Source: Halorubrum aidingense JCM 13560
GTDB taxonomy: Archaea; Halobacteriota; Halobacteria; Halobacteriales; Haloferacaceae
Assembly (NCBI RefSeq): GCF_000336995.1
Contig: NZ_AOJI01000014.1
Span: forward strand, 1 to 64,000
Direction: 5' to 3'
DNA length: 64,000 nucleotides
Position numbers and translations under genes: made by a program. The notes under the pieces were generated by a model. That model was given only the letters and a program-made list of their open reading frames with translations. It had not been told where the DNA came from and ran no database searches. Below, piece after piece: positions 35,642 to 44,880 of the stretch (position 1 is its first letter; each line of letters begins with the position of its first letter).

Positions 35642-36766
35642 CTACTCGCTTCGGGAGCGGCCCGAGAGCCGCGACCGTCGCGGGAGCCGCGGGAAGTGCG
35701 ATCCGCCGACCTCGATGACGCCGAGCCGGTGGACCGCCAGATACACCCCGAGGGCGCCGAGGAACGTCGCGGGCGTGAACGCGAGGTGCCATCCGACCGT
35801 CTCCGCGAGGGGACTCCCGCCCACGGGGATCCGGTCGGCGAGCTGTCCGAGGACCGCCAACACCGGCGGGTGGACGACGTACACGCCGACCGCGTAGCTG
35901 CCCCACGCGGGCAGCGGCGTCGACGCGCCGAGCCCGGGTCGCGACAGGAGGAACAAGAACAGCGAGACCGCGAAGCCCGCGGTGCCGACGGTGAACGACG
36001 GCGCGTACACCCCGGTCGCGATCGACGCGTCGCCGAGCACGTACCCCATCGCGTACCGCTCGGCGACGTGAAAGAGCCCGAACGCGACCGTCGCGGCGAG
36101 CAGCGCCCCCGAGCGACCGGAGCCGCCGCGCCACCCGCGGGCGGCGATGGCGTGACCGGCGCTCACGTAGAAGAACCCGAAGAAGAGCCCGTCGCGGACG
36201 TCGAACGGGAGATCGACGATCCCCGCGTATTCGGGGCCGAGCAGGGCGAGGACGTGGAACCCGACGGCGACCGGGAGCGCCAGTTCGGGTCGACCCGCCG
36301 CGGCGAACCCGGCGACGAGCGCGAGCGCGACGAAGAGGGCCGGAACGTACCAGAGGATCTCCGAGACGGAGGTGCCGTAGTAGAGGAGGTCTACCGGCGA
36401 GAGGCTCTCGACGATCCGCCAGCCGACGCTCCGGGCCGGCGACTCGCCCGCGACGGACGCCTCGACCGCGGTCCCGGCGAGGAACGGCGGCAGCGCGACG
36501 ACGATCCCGAAGACGTACAGCCCGGTCAACGACCGCGCTCGCGCCCGGAAGTACGCGATCGGGTCGGCGTCGCGCGTCTTCAGCCCGAAGAAGTAGCCCG
36601 ACGCCAGAAAGAAGAACGGGACGGCGACGCGGGCGACCGTCTCGAGGACGAAGTTGACCGCGTTTCCGGTCGCCCCGACTCCCTCGAACGGGTTGGTGTG
36701 GATGATGACCACCAGCGCGACCGCCACGATCCGCATCGCGTCGACGCTGTGGATTCGCGACCCCAT
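35642..36766 (-). CDS. Acyltransferase-3 (OafA/YrhL-like) membrane protein
   Basis: A 374-residue protein with about ten hydrophobic helices and the family start SVDAMRIVAVALVVIIHTNP (conserved Arg and His of acyltransferase 3). Such enzymes transfer acyl, usually acetyl, groups to surface polysaccharides or other exported substrates. The C-terminus is cytoplasmic and basic (RLPRRSRLSGRSRSE). There are no glycan genes next to it, so the substrate is open. Confidence 0.82.
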   Translation of the reverse strand: MGSRIHSVDAMRIVAVALVVIIHTNPFEGVGATGNAVNFVLETVARVAVPFFFLASGYFFGLKTRDADPIAYFRARARSLTGLYVFGIVVALPPFLAGTAVEASVAGESPARSVGWRIVESLSPVDLLYYGTSVSEILWYVPALFVALALVAGFAAAGRPELALPVAVGFHVLALLGPEYAGIVDLPFDVRDGLFFGFFYVSAGHAIAARGWRGGSGRSGALLAATVAFGLFHVAERYAMGYVLGDASIATGVYAPSFTVGTAGFAVSLFLFLLSRPGLGASTPLPAWGSYAVGVYVVHPPVLAVLGQLADRIPVGGSPLAETVGWHLAFTPATFLGALGVYLAVHRLGVIEVGGSHFPRLPRRSRLSGRSRSE

Positions 36767-36844
36767 TTATCAGGCGTACGGAGCGGACTTCGATGTCTCT
36801 TCCGGATCCCCCTCCCCCGGATCGGACGGGTCAGCCGACGGTCC

Positions 36845-37429
36845 CTAGCGTCCAGTGTCGTACTTGTACGTCGCCGACTCGGGGTCGATCCCGAAGTCCT
36901 CCGGCGACTCCGTCGCGTCCGGCTCACCGGCGTCCGCCGGCTCTGCATTTTTAAATGCCTCGCGGAAGCGTTCCGGCATCTCGAAGTCGTCGACGGCGAG
37001 TTCGAGGCCGACCACGCCGCCGCCGAGGAACTCGCGCTTCTCGGCGAGCCGGTCCGAGAGCGCCCCTGGGAGCTCGTCGGTGTCGACTTCGGCGAACCCG
37101 AACTGCCGCAGGTACTCCGGCTGGTCGGTGAGCACGTACACCGTTTCGAACCCGTCTGCGGCCGCGGTGTCGACGAGTCGCTCGACGACGTGGGCGCCGA
37201 CGCCCCGCCCGCGCCACTCCGGAAGCACGCCGATCCCGGTGAGTTCGATCCGCTCCGTGTCGTCGTCCCGATGGAGTCGAAGCCGGCCGAAGCCCGCCCG
37301 ATCGCCGGACTCCTGATCGACCGCGATCACGTAGTCTCGCGACCGGAACGCGACGTCGTCAAGCCCCAACTGCTCGATCGCGTCCAGTAACCACGCCTCG
37401 TCACGGTTCTTGGCGTCGCGGACGTACAT
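36845..37429 (-). CDS. GNAT-family N-acetyltransferase
   Basis: A 194-residue protein with the GNAT fold: strand IELTGIGVLPEWRGRGVGAHVVERL near 72-96 carries the acetyl-CoA motif (Q/RxxGxG/A), then VYVLTDQPEYLRQFGFAEVD near 107-126. The C-terminal 40 residues are acidic and probably flexible. The ATG at 37429 (MYVRDAKNRDE) was chosen since further upstream the frame lies in a neighbouring gap. Acceptor substrate unknown. Confidence 0.82.
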   Translation of the reverse strand: MYVRDAKNRDEAWLLDAIEQLGLDDVAFRSRDYVIAVDQESGDRAGFGRLRLHRDDDTERIELTGIGVLPEWRGRGVGAHVVERLVDTAAADGFETVYVLTDQPEYLRQFGFAEVDTDELPGALSDRLAEKREFLGGGVVGLELAVDDFEMPERFREAFKNAEPADAGEPDATESPEDFGIDPESATYKYDTGR

Positions 37430-37527
37430 GCTTCCATCTACGTGGGCGGGGGTAAAAGCCGTTCCCCGACCGACGAGTCGAGAGCGCCGGCGTGCCGCCG
37501 TCGCGTCGCGGCGCTCTCGGACCGGAA

Positions 37528-38262
37528 CTACTGATTCGCCGAGCGCGCGTCGAGCGCGACCGGAATCGATCGGGAGGCCACGTCCCCGGCGAACGCCTCG
37601 CCGTCGGCCGCGATCCCCTCGAAAGTGTCGTAGTGGATCGGGACGACCAGGTCCGGGTCCATCGCCTCCGCCAGCCCCGCGGCCGCGTGGCGGTCCGAGA
37701 CGATTCCGCCCCCGCCGATGTTCGCGAGGAAGACGGAGACCTCCAGCTCTGCGAACCCGTCGAGCGCGTCGGAGTCGCCGGGCCAGAACGCGGTGCGGTC
37801 GCCGATCCCGAGGAGGAACCCGCAGCCGAGCCCCGGCGGGTGCGTCACCGAGCCGTCGGCGTCCGCGTTCGGTCCCTCGGGCTCGTTGTACGCCGCGACC
37901 GACCACACAGTCACTTCGCCGGCGGGCGTCTCGACGTCGACGCGCGCCTCGTCATCGACGCGGACCACGTCGTAGTCCGCCGCGAGCGACTCGATCGACT
38001 CCACGTCGCGGTCGATCCCGGCCGGGTCGACCGCCTCGTAGATCACCAGCGTCGCGTCCTCGGCGGCGACCGACCGGATCCCCTCGGGGTCGTAGTGGTG
38101 GTCGTGGGTGACGACGACGAGGTCGCCGTCGCGCGCCCAGTAGTCGTCGAGGACGCCGTACCGGCCGGGATCGGTGTACGCGATCGGGCCGTCCTCGGCT
38201 TCCAGCCGCGCCGTCGCGTAGCCGAGCCACTCCACGGAGATGTCGTCGTATCGAACGGTCAT
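37528..38262 (-). CDS. MBL-fold metallohydrolase-like protein
   Basis: A 244-residue beta-lactamase-fold protein of the UlaG-like type. It has EWLGYATARLE near 11, the metal region VVVTHDHHYDPEG near 50-62, AFWPGDSD near 158 and VPIHYDTFEG near 208. The usual HxHxDH appears as HDHHYD, so metal coordination may differ from the classical pattern. Substrate unknown. Confidence 0.75.
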   Translation of the reverse strand: MTVRYDDISVEWLGYATARLEAEDGPIAYTDPGRYGVLDDYWARDGDLVVVTHDHHYDPEGIRSVAAEDATLVIYEAVDPAGIDRDVESIESLAADYDVVRVDDEARVDVETPAGEVTVWSVAAYNEPEGPNADADGSVTHPPGLGCGFLLGIGDRTAFWPGDSDALDGFAELEVSVFLANIGGGGIVSDRHAAAGLAEAMDPDLVVPIHYDTFEGIAADGEAFAGDVASRSIPVALDARSANQ

Positions 38263-38334
38263 ACCCCTCGGTCCGACCGCTCGGCCCTTGAGGATGACTA
38301 TCGCCGGCGCCCCGTCCCCGCCTTCGGCCCCGTT

Positions 38335-40275
<1,941 letters not shown>

Positions 40276-40360
40276 GCCTCGGATGGGCCAGCGCCCGTCA
40301 AAAACGCCCCGGTACGGACGGCCGTGTCCGAGGTTCTCACGGCGCCGATCGGCCGATGGC

Positions 40361-40370
40361 CTTTTTACGG
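40361..40370 (+). promoter_or_regulatory. TATA-like box of the GCS2-like gene
   Basis: CTTTTTACGG is centred about 27 nt before the ATG at 40392. Confidence 0.5.
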
Positions 40371-40391
40371 GGCCGAACCGTCGACCGTCGC

Positions 40392-41960
40392 ATGAGCACC
40401 GATTCCGCCCTCGCGGACGGCGTTCGCGAGGCGCTCGCCGTCGACCCCGACGAGTTCGCCGCCCGGGCCGAAGCAGAGGCGGAGATCGTCAAACAGGCGC
40501 TGCGCGACGGCGCCTTCGACAACCACCAGTCGATCGTCGGCTTCGAGTACGAGTTCTACGCGGTCGCCGACGGCCGGTGGAGCGAGGAGTCGCGGGCGGG
40601 CGACTACGCCCTGATGCGCGTCCCGCGGCGGCTCTTGGAGCTGATGGGCTTCGAGAAGGAGCTCGGCTTACACAACGCCGAGATGTCGACGAGCCCGCAG
40701 CCGCTCTCGGACCACGGGCTCCGGGCGCAGCTCGCGGAGGTCCGGGCGCGCTTGGAGGCCGCCGAGAACACCGCGGGCGTCGAGGGGATGCGGCTCGTCT
40801 CCGACGCGCTGTGGACGATCCCACCGGCCGGCGAGTCGGCCCGCGAGTACCTCACCGACAGCGTCGACATCGACGGGGTGACCGTGGCAACCAACATGAG
40901 CGACGCGGTGCGGTACCACGCGATGGCGAACACGGGCAGCGACGAGAGCCGGGGCACCGCCGTCGAGGCGCCCGGGGTGTCGCTGTCGGCGGACACGGTG
41001 ATGCCGGAGAGCCTCATCACCTCGATTCAGCCGCACTACCAGGTCGCGCAGGCGGAGACGCTCCCGCGACACTTCCGGTACGCCCTCCGGATCGCGGGGC
41101 CGCTGCTGGCGCTCGGCGTCAACGCCCCCTTCTTCCCGCCCGAACTGTACGACGACGACTGGGACGGCGAGCGCGTTCTCGCCGAGGGCGCGGCCGAGAA
41201 CCGGGTTCACGTCTTCGAGTCCGTGCTCAACGCCCGGACCGACAAGGACAAAGTCCGGTTCCCTCGGGAGTTCCACGACGTCGAGACCGCGGTCGACCGG
41301 ATCGTCGCCGACGAGACGCTGATCCCGATGCCGGAGCCCGACGGCACCGACCGGTTCGACGACGCCTTCGCGACGTTCCGGACGAAACACGGCAGCTACT
41401 GGCGGTGGGTCCGGCCCGTCTTCGAGGGCGCGAGCCGGTCGAGCGCGAACGCCCGGATCGAGTTCCGGCCCATCCCGGCGCAGCCGACCGTCCGCGACTC
41501 CATCGCCTTTCAGGCGGCGTTCGCCGGGCTGATGCAGGCGCTCCCGCAGCGCGAGCACCCCGTCATCGGGCTCGACTGGGAGACCGCCCGCGACAACTTC
41601 TACGCCGCCGTCGCCGACGGCCTCGACGCCGACATCGAGTGGGTGGGGCTCGACGGAGAGCGGACGACAGACACCGACGCCCTCTACGACGACCTCCTCG
41701 ACCACGCCGAGGCCGGACTTCGGACCGCCGGTTGCCCCGAGGAGGAGGCGGCGTCGTGGCTCGCGCCGCTCCGCTGGCGCGTCGCCAACCGCACCACGCC
41801 CGCGAGTTGGAAGCGCGACCGGGTCCGCGAGCGGCTCGACGCCGGCGACGACTTCGGGACCGCCGTGGTCGAGACTCAGCGCGAGTACATCGACCGGCAG
41901 TCGGAGACGCTGATCGAAGGCGGGTTCTCGGCGTGGACGGACAGCGGCGAGGCGGAGTAA
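40392..41960 (+). CDS. Glutamate-cysteine-ligase-like (GCS2-fold) protein
   Basis: A 522-residue protein with the carboxylate-amine ligase fold of GCS2 enzymes. SIVGFEYEFYAV near 38-50 carries the acidic metal/substrate loop (GxExE type), and RSSANARIEFRPIPAQPTVRD near 354-374 is the second conserved acidic-basic block. Haloarchaea make gamma-glutamylcysteine with a shorter GshA, so this longer protein may be a paralogue with another amine acceptor. No downstream gene is co-directional within 1.2 kb. Confidence 0.7.
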   Translation: MSTDSALADGVREALAVDPDEFAARAEAEAEIVKQALRDGAFDNHQSIVGFEYEFYAVADGRWSEESRAGDYALMRVPRRLLELMGFEKELGLHNAEMSTSPQPLSDHGLRAQLAEVRARLEAAENTAGVEGMRLVSDALWTIPPAGESAREYLTDSVDIDGVTVATNMSDAVRYHAMANTGSDESRGTAVEAPGVSLSADTVMPESLITSIQPHYQVAQAETLPRHFRYALRIAGPLLALGVNAPFFPPELYDDDWDGERVLAEGAAENRVHVFESVLNARTDKDKVRFPREFHDVETAVDRIVADETLIPMPEPDGTDRFDDAFATFRTKHGSYWRWVRPVFEGASRSSANARIEFRPIPAQPTVRDSIAFQAAFAGLMQALPQREHPVIGLDWETARDNFYAAVADGLDADIEWVGLDGERTTDTDALYDDLLDHAEAGLRTAGCPEEEAASWLAPLRWRVANRTTPASWKRDRVRERLDAGDDFGTAVVETQREYIDRQSETLIEGGFSAWTDSGEAE

Positions 41961-41963
41961 CGG

Positions 41964-41972
41964 TTTATAAAT
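41964..41972 (+). promoter_or_regulatory. Strong TATA-like box after the GCS2-like gene
   Basis: TTTATAAAT lies 3 nt after the stop codon at 41960. Read on the plus strand it would start a transcript near 41995, running through the hairpins at 42098-42204. No coding gene follows it. Confidence 0.4.
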
Positions 41973-42045
41973 CGACACCCGAGAACCAATCGACCCGACC
42001 AAATCAATCAACCCTACCGAATCGACCGACCCAACCCGATCGATC
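41971..42045. repeat. Degenerate ATCGACC-type repeat
   Basis: Six or so imperfect copies of a 9-10 nt unit around AATCGACCC/GACC/AATC. The stretch is poorer in G on the plus strand than its surroundings. It lies between the TATA-like box and the hairpin element. Confidence 0.5.
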
Positions 42046-42097
42046 CGGCGCGTCCCGGTGAGCGGCCCCACGGGCCGCGAACCGACGGCGCGAGGGA

Positions 42098-42204
42098 GGC
42101 GACGGTTCGGCGCGGCTCTGCCCGCGCCGAGCCGTCCGCCGAGGCTGGGGAGGCGCGAGGTGCGGGGGCGGTGCCGTCGGAGCGAGACTCGAAGGAGCAG
42201 CCTC
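42098..42204. other. Two consecutive strong stem-loops, candidate structured RNA or dispersed element
   Basis: Stem 1: 42101-42115 pairs with 42122-42136 (14 Watson-Crick pairs and one G-U), loop CTCTGC; 42098-42100 extends it with 42138-42140 past a bulged C. Stem 2: GAGGCTG (42141-42147) pairs perfectly with CAGCCTC (42198-42204) around a G-rich interior. I recall related GAGGCTGGGGAGG elements in other haloarchaeal genomes, but could not check. No coding gene covers the region. Confidence 0.55.
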
Positions 42205-42279
42205 ACTGTCGGGGGGTTTGGAACTACTCGTTGAGCCACCCGTCCTGCGACCGAGCCGCATCGCCGCCGCTCACGGTTT

Positions 42280-42284
42280 AAAAA
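42280..42284 (-). terminator. T5 terminator of 7S RNA
   Basis: The minus strand reads GCGTTTTTAAA just past the helix 1 strand. The same TTTTTAAA could also act as a promoter box for a minus-strand transcript starting near 42255. Confidence 0.5.
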
Positions 42285-42289
42285 CGCGT

Positions 42290-42600
42290 ATGAATGGCGG
42301 ACAGGCGGGATTGCCCGGCGTTCCGGCACGGGGTATCCCGGTTGCCTTCTCCACCCCGCGACCCGACGAGCGACGGGCGTTCGGCGGTGGGCTGCTCGCT
42401 TCCGCGCCTGACCCGTTGTCGCCGACGAACCGCGACGGACCGCTCCTGCGAGCGGGCGCCACGGACCGCTGTCCCCGGCGGACGAGGCTTCCACGTTGGC
42501 TCTCGGGGCCCGCGCCGGTCTGACCGGACGCGCCCGCTGTTCGGTCCCCGCTAAAGACTACCTCACGGGTGACGAGCGGGGCCTAACCGCCCGACCTAGT
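42290..42600 (-). ncRNA. 7S signal recognition particle RNA
   Basis: On the minus strand the SRP helix 8 signature is present: GTCAGGCGCGGAAGCGAGCA followed by GCC (42388-42414 region). The ends pair as helix 1: GGTCGGGCGG near 42587-42596 with CCGCCTGTCC at 42299-42308 (9 of 10 pairs). Helix 4 is visible as CCCCGCT...AGCGGGG. The length of about 300 nt fits the haloarchaeal 7S RNA. A CTTAAG box lies 27 nt before the 5' end and a T5 run at 42280-42284 follows. SRP19 is encoded in the same window. Confidence 0.9.
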
Positions 42601-42623
42601 CCACTTCCGACTACACGGGTGCA

Positions 42624-42631
42624 CCTTAAGG
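42624..42631 (-). promoter_or_regulatory. TATA box of 7S RNA
   Basis: CCTTAAGG on the minus strand is centred about 27 nt before the inferred 5' end near 42598-42600. Confidence 0.6.
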
Positions 42632-42681
42632 GCCTTTCGTTCGCGGGAGCGACGCCCCGGACCGCACGGACCCGACACCGC

Positions 42682-43095
42682 CTACGCCAACAGCTCGCGG
42701 GCGTACACCGCGGCCGACGCGGGGATCGAGAGGGAGACCGCCACGACCGCCTGCGCGTGCTGTTCCAGCCAGCGGAACTCGGCGAACATCGTCGTCGGCT
42801 CGATCGCGACCGCCCACGCCGCCGCGCTCGCGGTCGTCGCGACGCCGAGCATCACCGCGACGCCGGCGAGCGTGCCCGGATCGAGGTTCCCGCGCTCGAC
42901 CGACCCGATCACGACCGCGCTCACCAGCGCGAACAGCGCGACCGCGCCGGCGCCGAACGCGCCGGCGGCGTAGTAGGCGGCCAGCTGCGTGGCGTAGTCC
43001 GCCCCCGAAACAATCGCGTACGGCGCGGCGAGCACGATCACGGTGGCGACGGCGCCGACGATTCCCGCCCGGCGCGAGACCTCGCGGAGGTTCAT
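42682..43095 (-). CDS. Four-helix membrane protein of unknown function
   Basis: A 137-residue protein with a basic start (NLREVSRRAG) and four membrane helices (about 13-33, 42-66, 78-100, 110-132). An EFRWLEQHAQ loop precedes the last helix. No family is recognised. The start at 43095 (MNLREV) is preferred over one seven codons upstream because it begins with the basic inside-positive segment. It lies just beyond the 7S RNA promoter on the same strand. Confidence 0.65.
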   Translation of the reverse strand: MNLREVSRRAGIVGAVATVIVLAAPYAIVSGADYATQLAAYYAAGAFGAGAVALFALVSAVVIGSVERGNLDPGTLAGVAVMLGVATTASAAAWAVAIEPTTMFAEFRWLEQHAQAVVAVSLSIPASAAVYARELLA

Positions 43096-43232
43096 GCGCA
43101 CCTGTCGGGCCGGCACCGCGGTAAAAGGTCCGGATCGCTATCGAGGGACGGCGGACGGACCGGCGGCTGGACCGGTGGCCGATCCGGCGCCCCGCCCCGT
43201 ACCGTTTTGGGCCATGGGCGCGGAGTGGGGGT

Positions 43233-43691
43233 ATGAGCCTCGACGTCGAGCCGCCGGAGCCGCCAGAACTCGCCGCCGTCGATCCGAACGAGTACGAGGA
43301 CGCCGAGGTCGCCGGCGGGGAGTACCGCCGCGACGAACTGGAAGCGTTCCTCCGCGAGGGCGCGTGGGCGGAGGCGTTCGACGAGTGGGCCGCCGCGAGC
43401 GACATGGACGAGGAAGACTGGCAGATCGCCCTCGATCTCGATCTCGTCTCCCGGTTCGACTTCTTCTGGGACGACTTCGCCGACCGGGTCGGCTACCACG
43501 CCCCCGGATTACCGGAGGACTGGAAGGAGCGAGACCTGCACCCCGACCTCGACTCGTGGGGGACCGTCTCCGCGATCAACGCCGGGCTCACGGAGCTGGG
43601 CCAGATCGTCTGCGAGACGCTGAAAGCGGAGTACATCGACTGGGAAGCCGAGTTCGAGGCGCCCGACGACCTACCCGACTTCGAGGCGTAG
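43233..43691 (+). CDS. Acidic soluble protein of unknown function
   Basis: A 152-residue, very acidic protein with a tryptophan-rich helical centre (REGAWAEAFDEWAAASDM and DFFWDDFADRVGYHAP) and a C-terminal helix (SAINAGLTELGQIVCETLKA). No catalytic motif, metal site or membrane segment is seen. It looks like a conserved haloarchaeal protein. Convergent with the aldo-keto reductase. Confidence 0.65.
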   Translation: MSLDVEPPEPPELAAVDPNEYEDAEVAGGEYRRDELEAFLREGAWAEAFDEWAAASDMDEEDWQIALDLDLVSRFDFFWDDFADRVGYHAPGLPEDWKERDLHPDLDSWGTVSAINAGLTELGQIVCETLKAEYIDWEAEFEAPDDLPDFEA

Positions 43692-43718
43692 CGCGGCTCG
43701 GACAGCGTTTTTCGCGTT

Positions 43719-44744
43719 CTAGTGCCCCCAGAGGGTCCCGTCCGGGCCGTACCGCGCGTCCATGATCCGGTCCCACTGGTCGTCGGACAGGTCGATCTCG
43801 GTCGCAGCGACGTTCTCGGCGAGCTGGTCGGTCGTGCGCGCGCCGACGATGGGGACGCAGGTGAACTCGTCCCAGTCGGTCAGCCAGCGGAGCGCCACCT
43901 GCGCCGGCGTGGCGTCGAGTTCGTCGGCGACCGCACGGACCGCGTCGAGCACCTTCCACCCGCGCTCGGAGAGGTAGAAGCGTTCGAAGCGGTCGTCGAA
44001 GCTGGCGCGCGACCCGTCGGGCGCGATCACCGCCTCGGGGTCGTCCGGGTCGGCGCGCTCGTACTTCCCGGTGAGGAAGCCGCCCGCGAGCGGGGAGTAC
44101 GGACAGACGGCGATGTCCTGGTCGACACAGACGTCGAGGTACTCCTTGACGTCCTCGTAGTAGCCGGCGTGGTGGAGCGGCTGTACCACGTCGAAGCGCG
44201 CGTAGTCGTCGGCGTCGGCGGTCCACAGCGCCTTCGTCAGCTGCCACGCGGCCATCGTGGACGCGCCGAGATAGTGTACCGTCCCCTCCGAGACCAGCTC
44301 GTCGAGGACGCGCATCGTCTCCCCGATGGGCGTCTCCTCGTCCCAGCGGTGGATGTAATAGATGTCGAGGTAGTCGGTGTCGAGCCGATCGAGTGTCCCC
44401 TCGACCTGCGCCCGAATGTGCTTGCGTCCGAGCCCAGAGTCGTTCGGACCGGGCTCGCCGCGCCCGTCGAACGGGAAGTACACCTTCGAGGCGATCACGT
44501 AGTCCTCGCGCTCGCGCTCGTCGAGCCACTCGCCGATGTACTCCTCGCTCGTCCCGTTCGGCGTCCCGTACACGTTGGCGGTGTCGATGAAGTTGATCCC
44601 GTGGTCGGCCGCCGCGTCGAGGAGTTCGTGCGCCTCCTCGCGACCCGTCTCGACGACGCCGTTCGTCTCCCGCCCGAAGCGCCACGTCCCGAAGCAGAGC
44701 TCGGAGACGCTGAGTCCCGTGTTGCCGAGCCGTCGGTAGTCCAT
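43719..44744 (-). CDS. Aldo/keto reductase
   Basis: A 341-residue TIM-barrel NADPH-dependent oxidoreductase. Family landmarks are MDYRRLGNTGLSVSELCFG, INFIDTANVYG near 49-59 (catalytic Asp and Tyr), VIASKVYFP near 82 (catalytic Lys), YYIHRWDEETPIGETM near 127 (His) and CPYSPLAGGFLTGKY near 216. The phosphate-binding VPIVGARTTDQLAENV is near 300. Substrate not determined. TATA and start spacing support the ATG at 44744. Confidence 0.92.
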   Translation of the reverse strand: MDYRRLGNTGLSVSELCFGTWRFGRETNGVVETGREEAHELLDAAADHGINFIDTANVYGTPNGTSEEYIGEWLDEREREDYVIASKVYFPFDGRGEPGPNDSGLGRKHIRAQVEGTLDRLDTDYLDIYYIHRWDEETPIGETMRVLDELVSEGTVHYLGASTMAAWQLTKALWTADADDYARFDVVQPLHHAGYYEDVKEYLDVCVDQDIAVCPYSPLAGGFLTGKYERADPDDPEAVIAPDGSRASFDDRFERFYLSERGWKVLDAVRAVADELDATPAQVALRWLTDWDEFTCVPIVGARTTDQLAENVAATEIDLSDDQWDRIMDARYGPDGTLWGH

Positions 44745-44765
44745 ACTCGCACGTCGCGGCCGCGA

Positions 44766-44773
44766 TTTATAAA
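44766..44773 (-). promoter_or_regulatory. TATA box of the aldo/keto reductase
   Basis: TTTATAAA centred about 25 nt before the ATG at 44744. Confidence 0.65.
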
Positions 44774-44850
44774 GCGTGGCGGCAGCGACGAGCGGCATGG
44801 CGGCAGCGAGTAGGTCGCCGCTGAGACGGCGGCAACGCCGAGTCCGCCGT

Positions 44851-44860
44851 ATTCAAATAC
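44851..44860 (+). promoter_or_regulatory. TATA-like box of ileS
   Basis: ATTCAAATAC is centred about 26 nt before the ileS ATG at 44881, supporting that start and a leaderless message. Confidence 0.6.
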
Positions 44861-44880
44861 GCGCGCGAAGACCAACGGAT

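Noticed and set aside
42004..42261. Minus-strand frame starting 20 nt after TTTTTAAA (MRLGRRTGGST...)
   Set aside because: Pro/Ser/Arg-rich sequence running through the hairpins and the degenerate repeat; no family resemblance. Structure at the RNA/DNA level explains it better.
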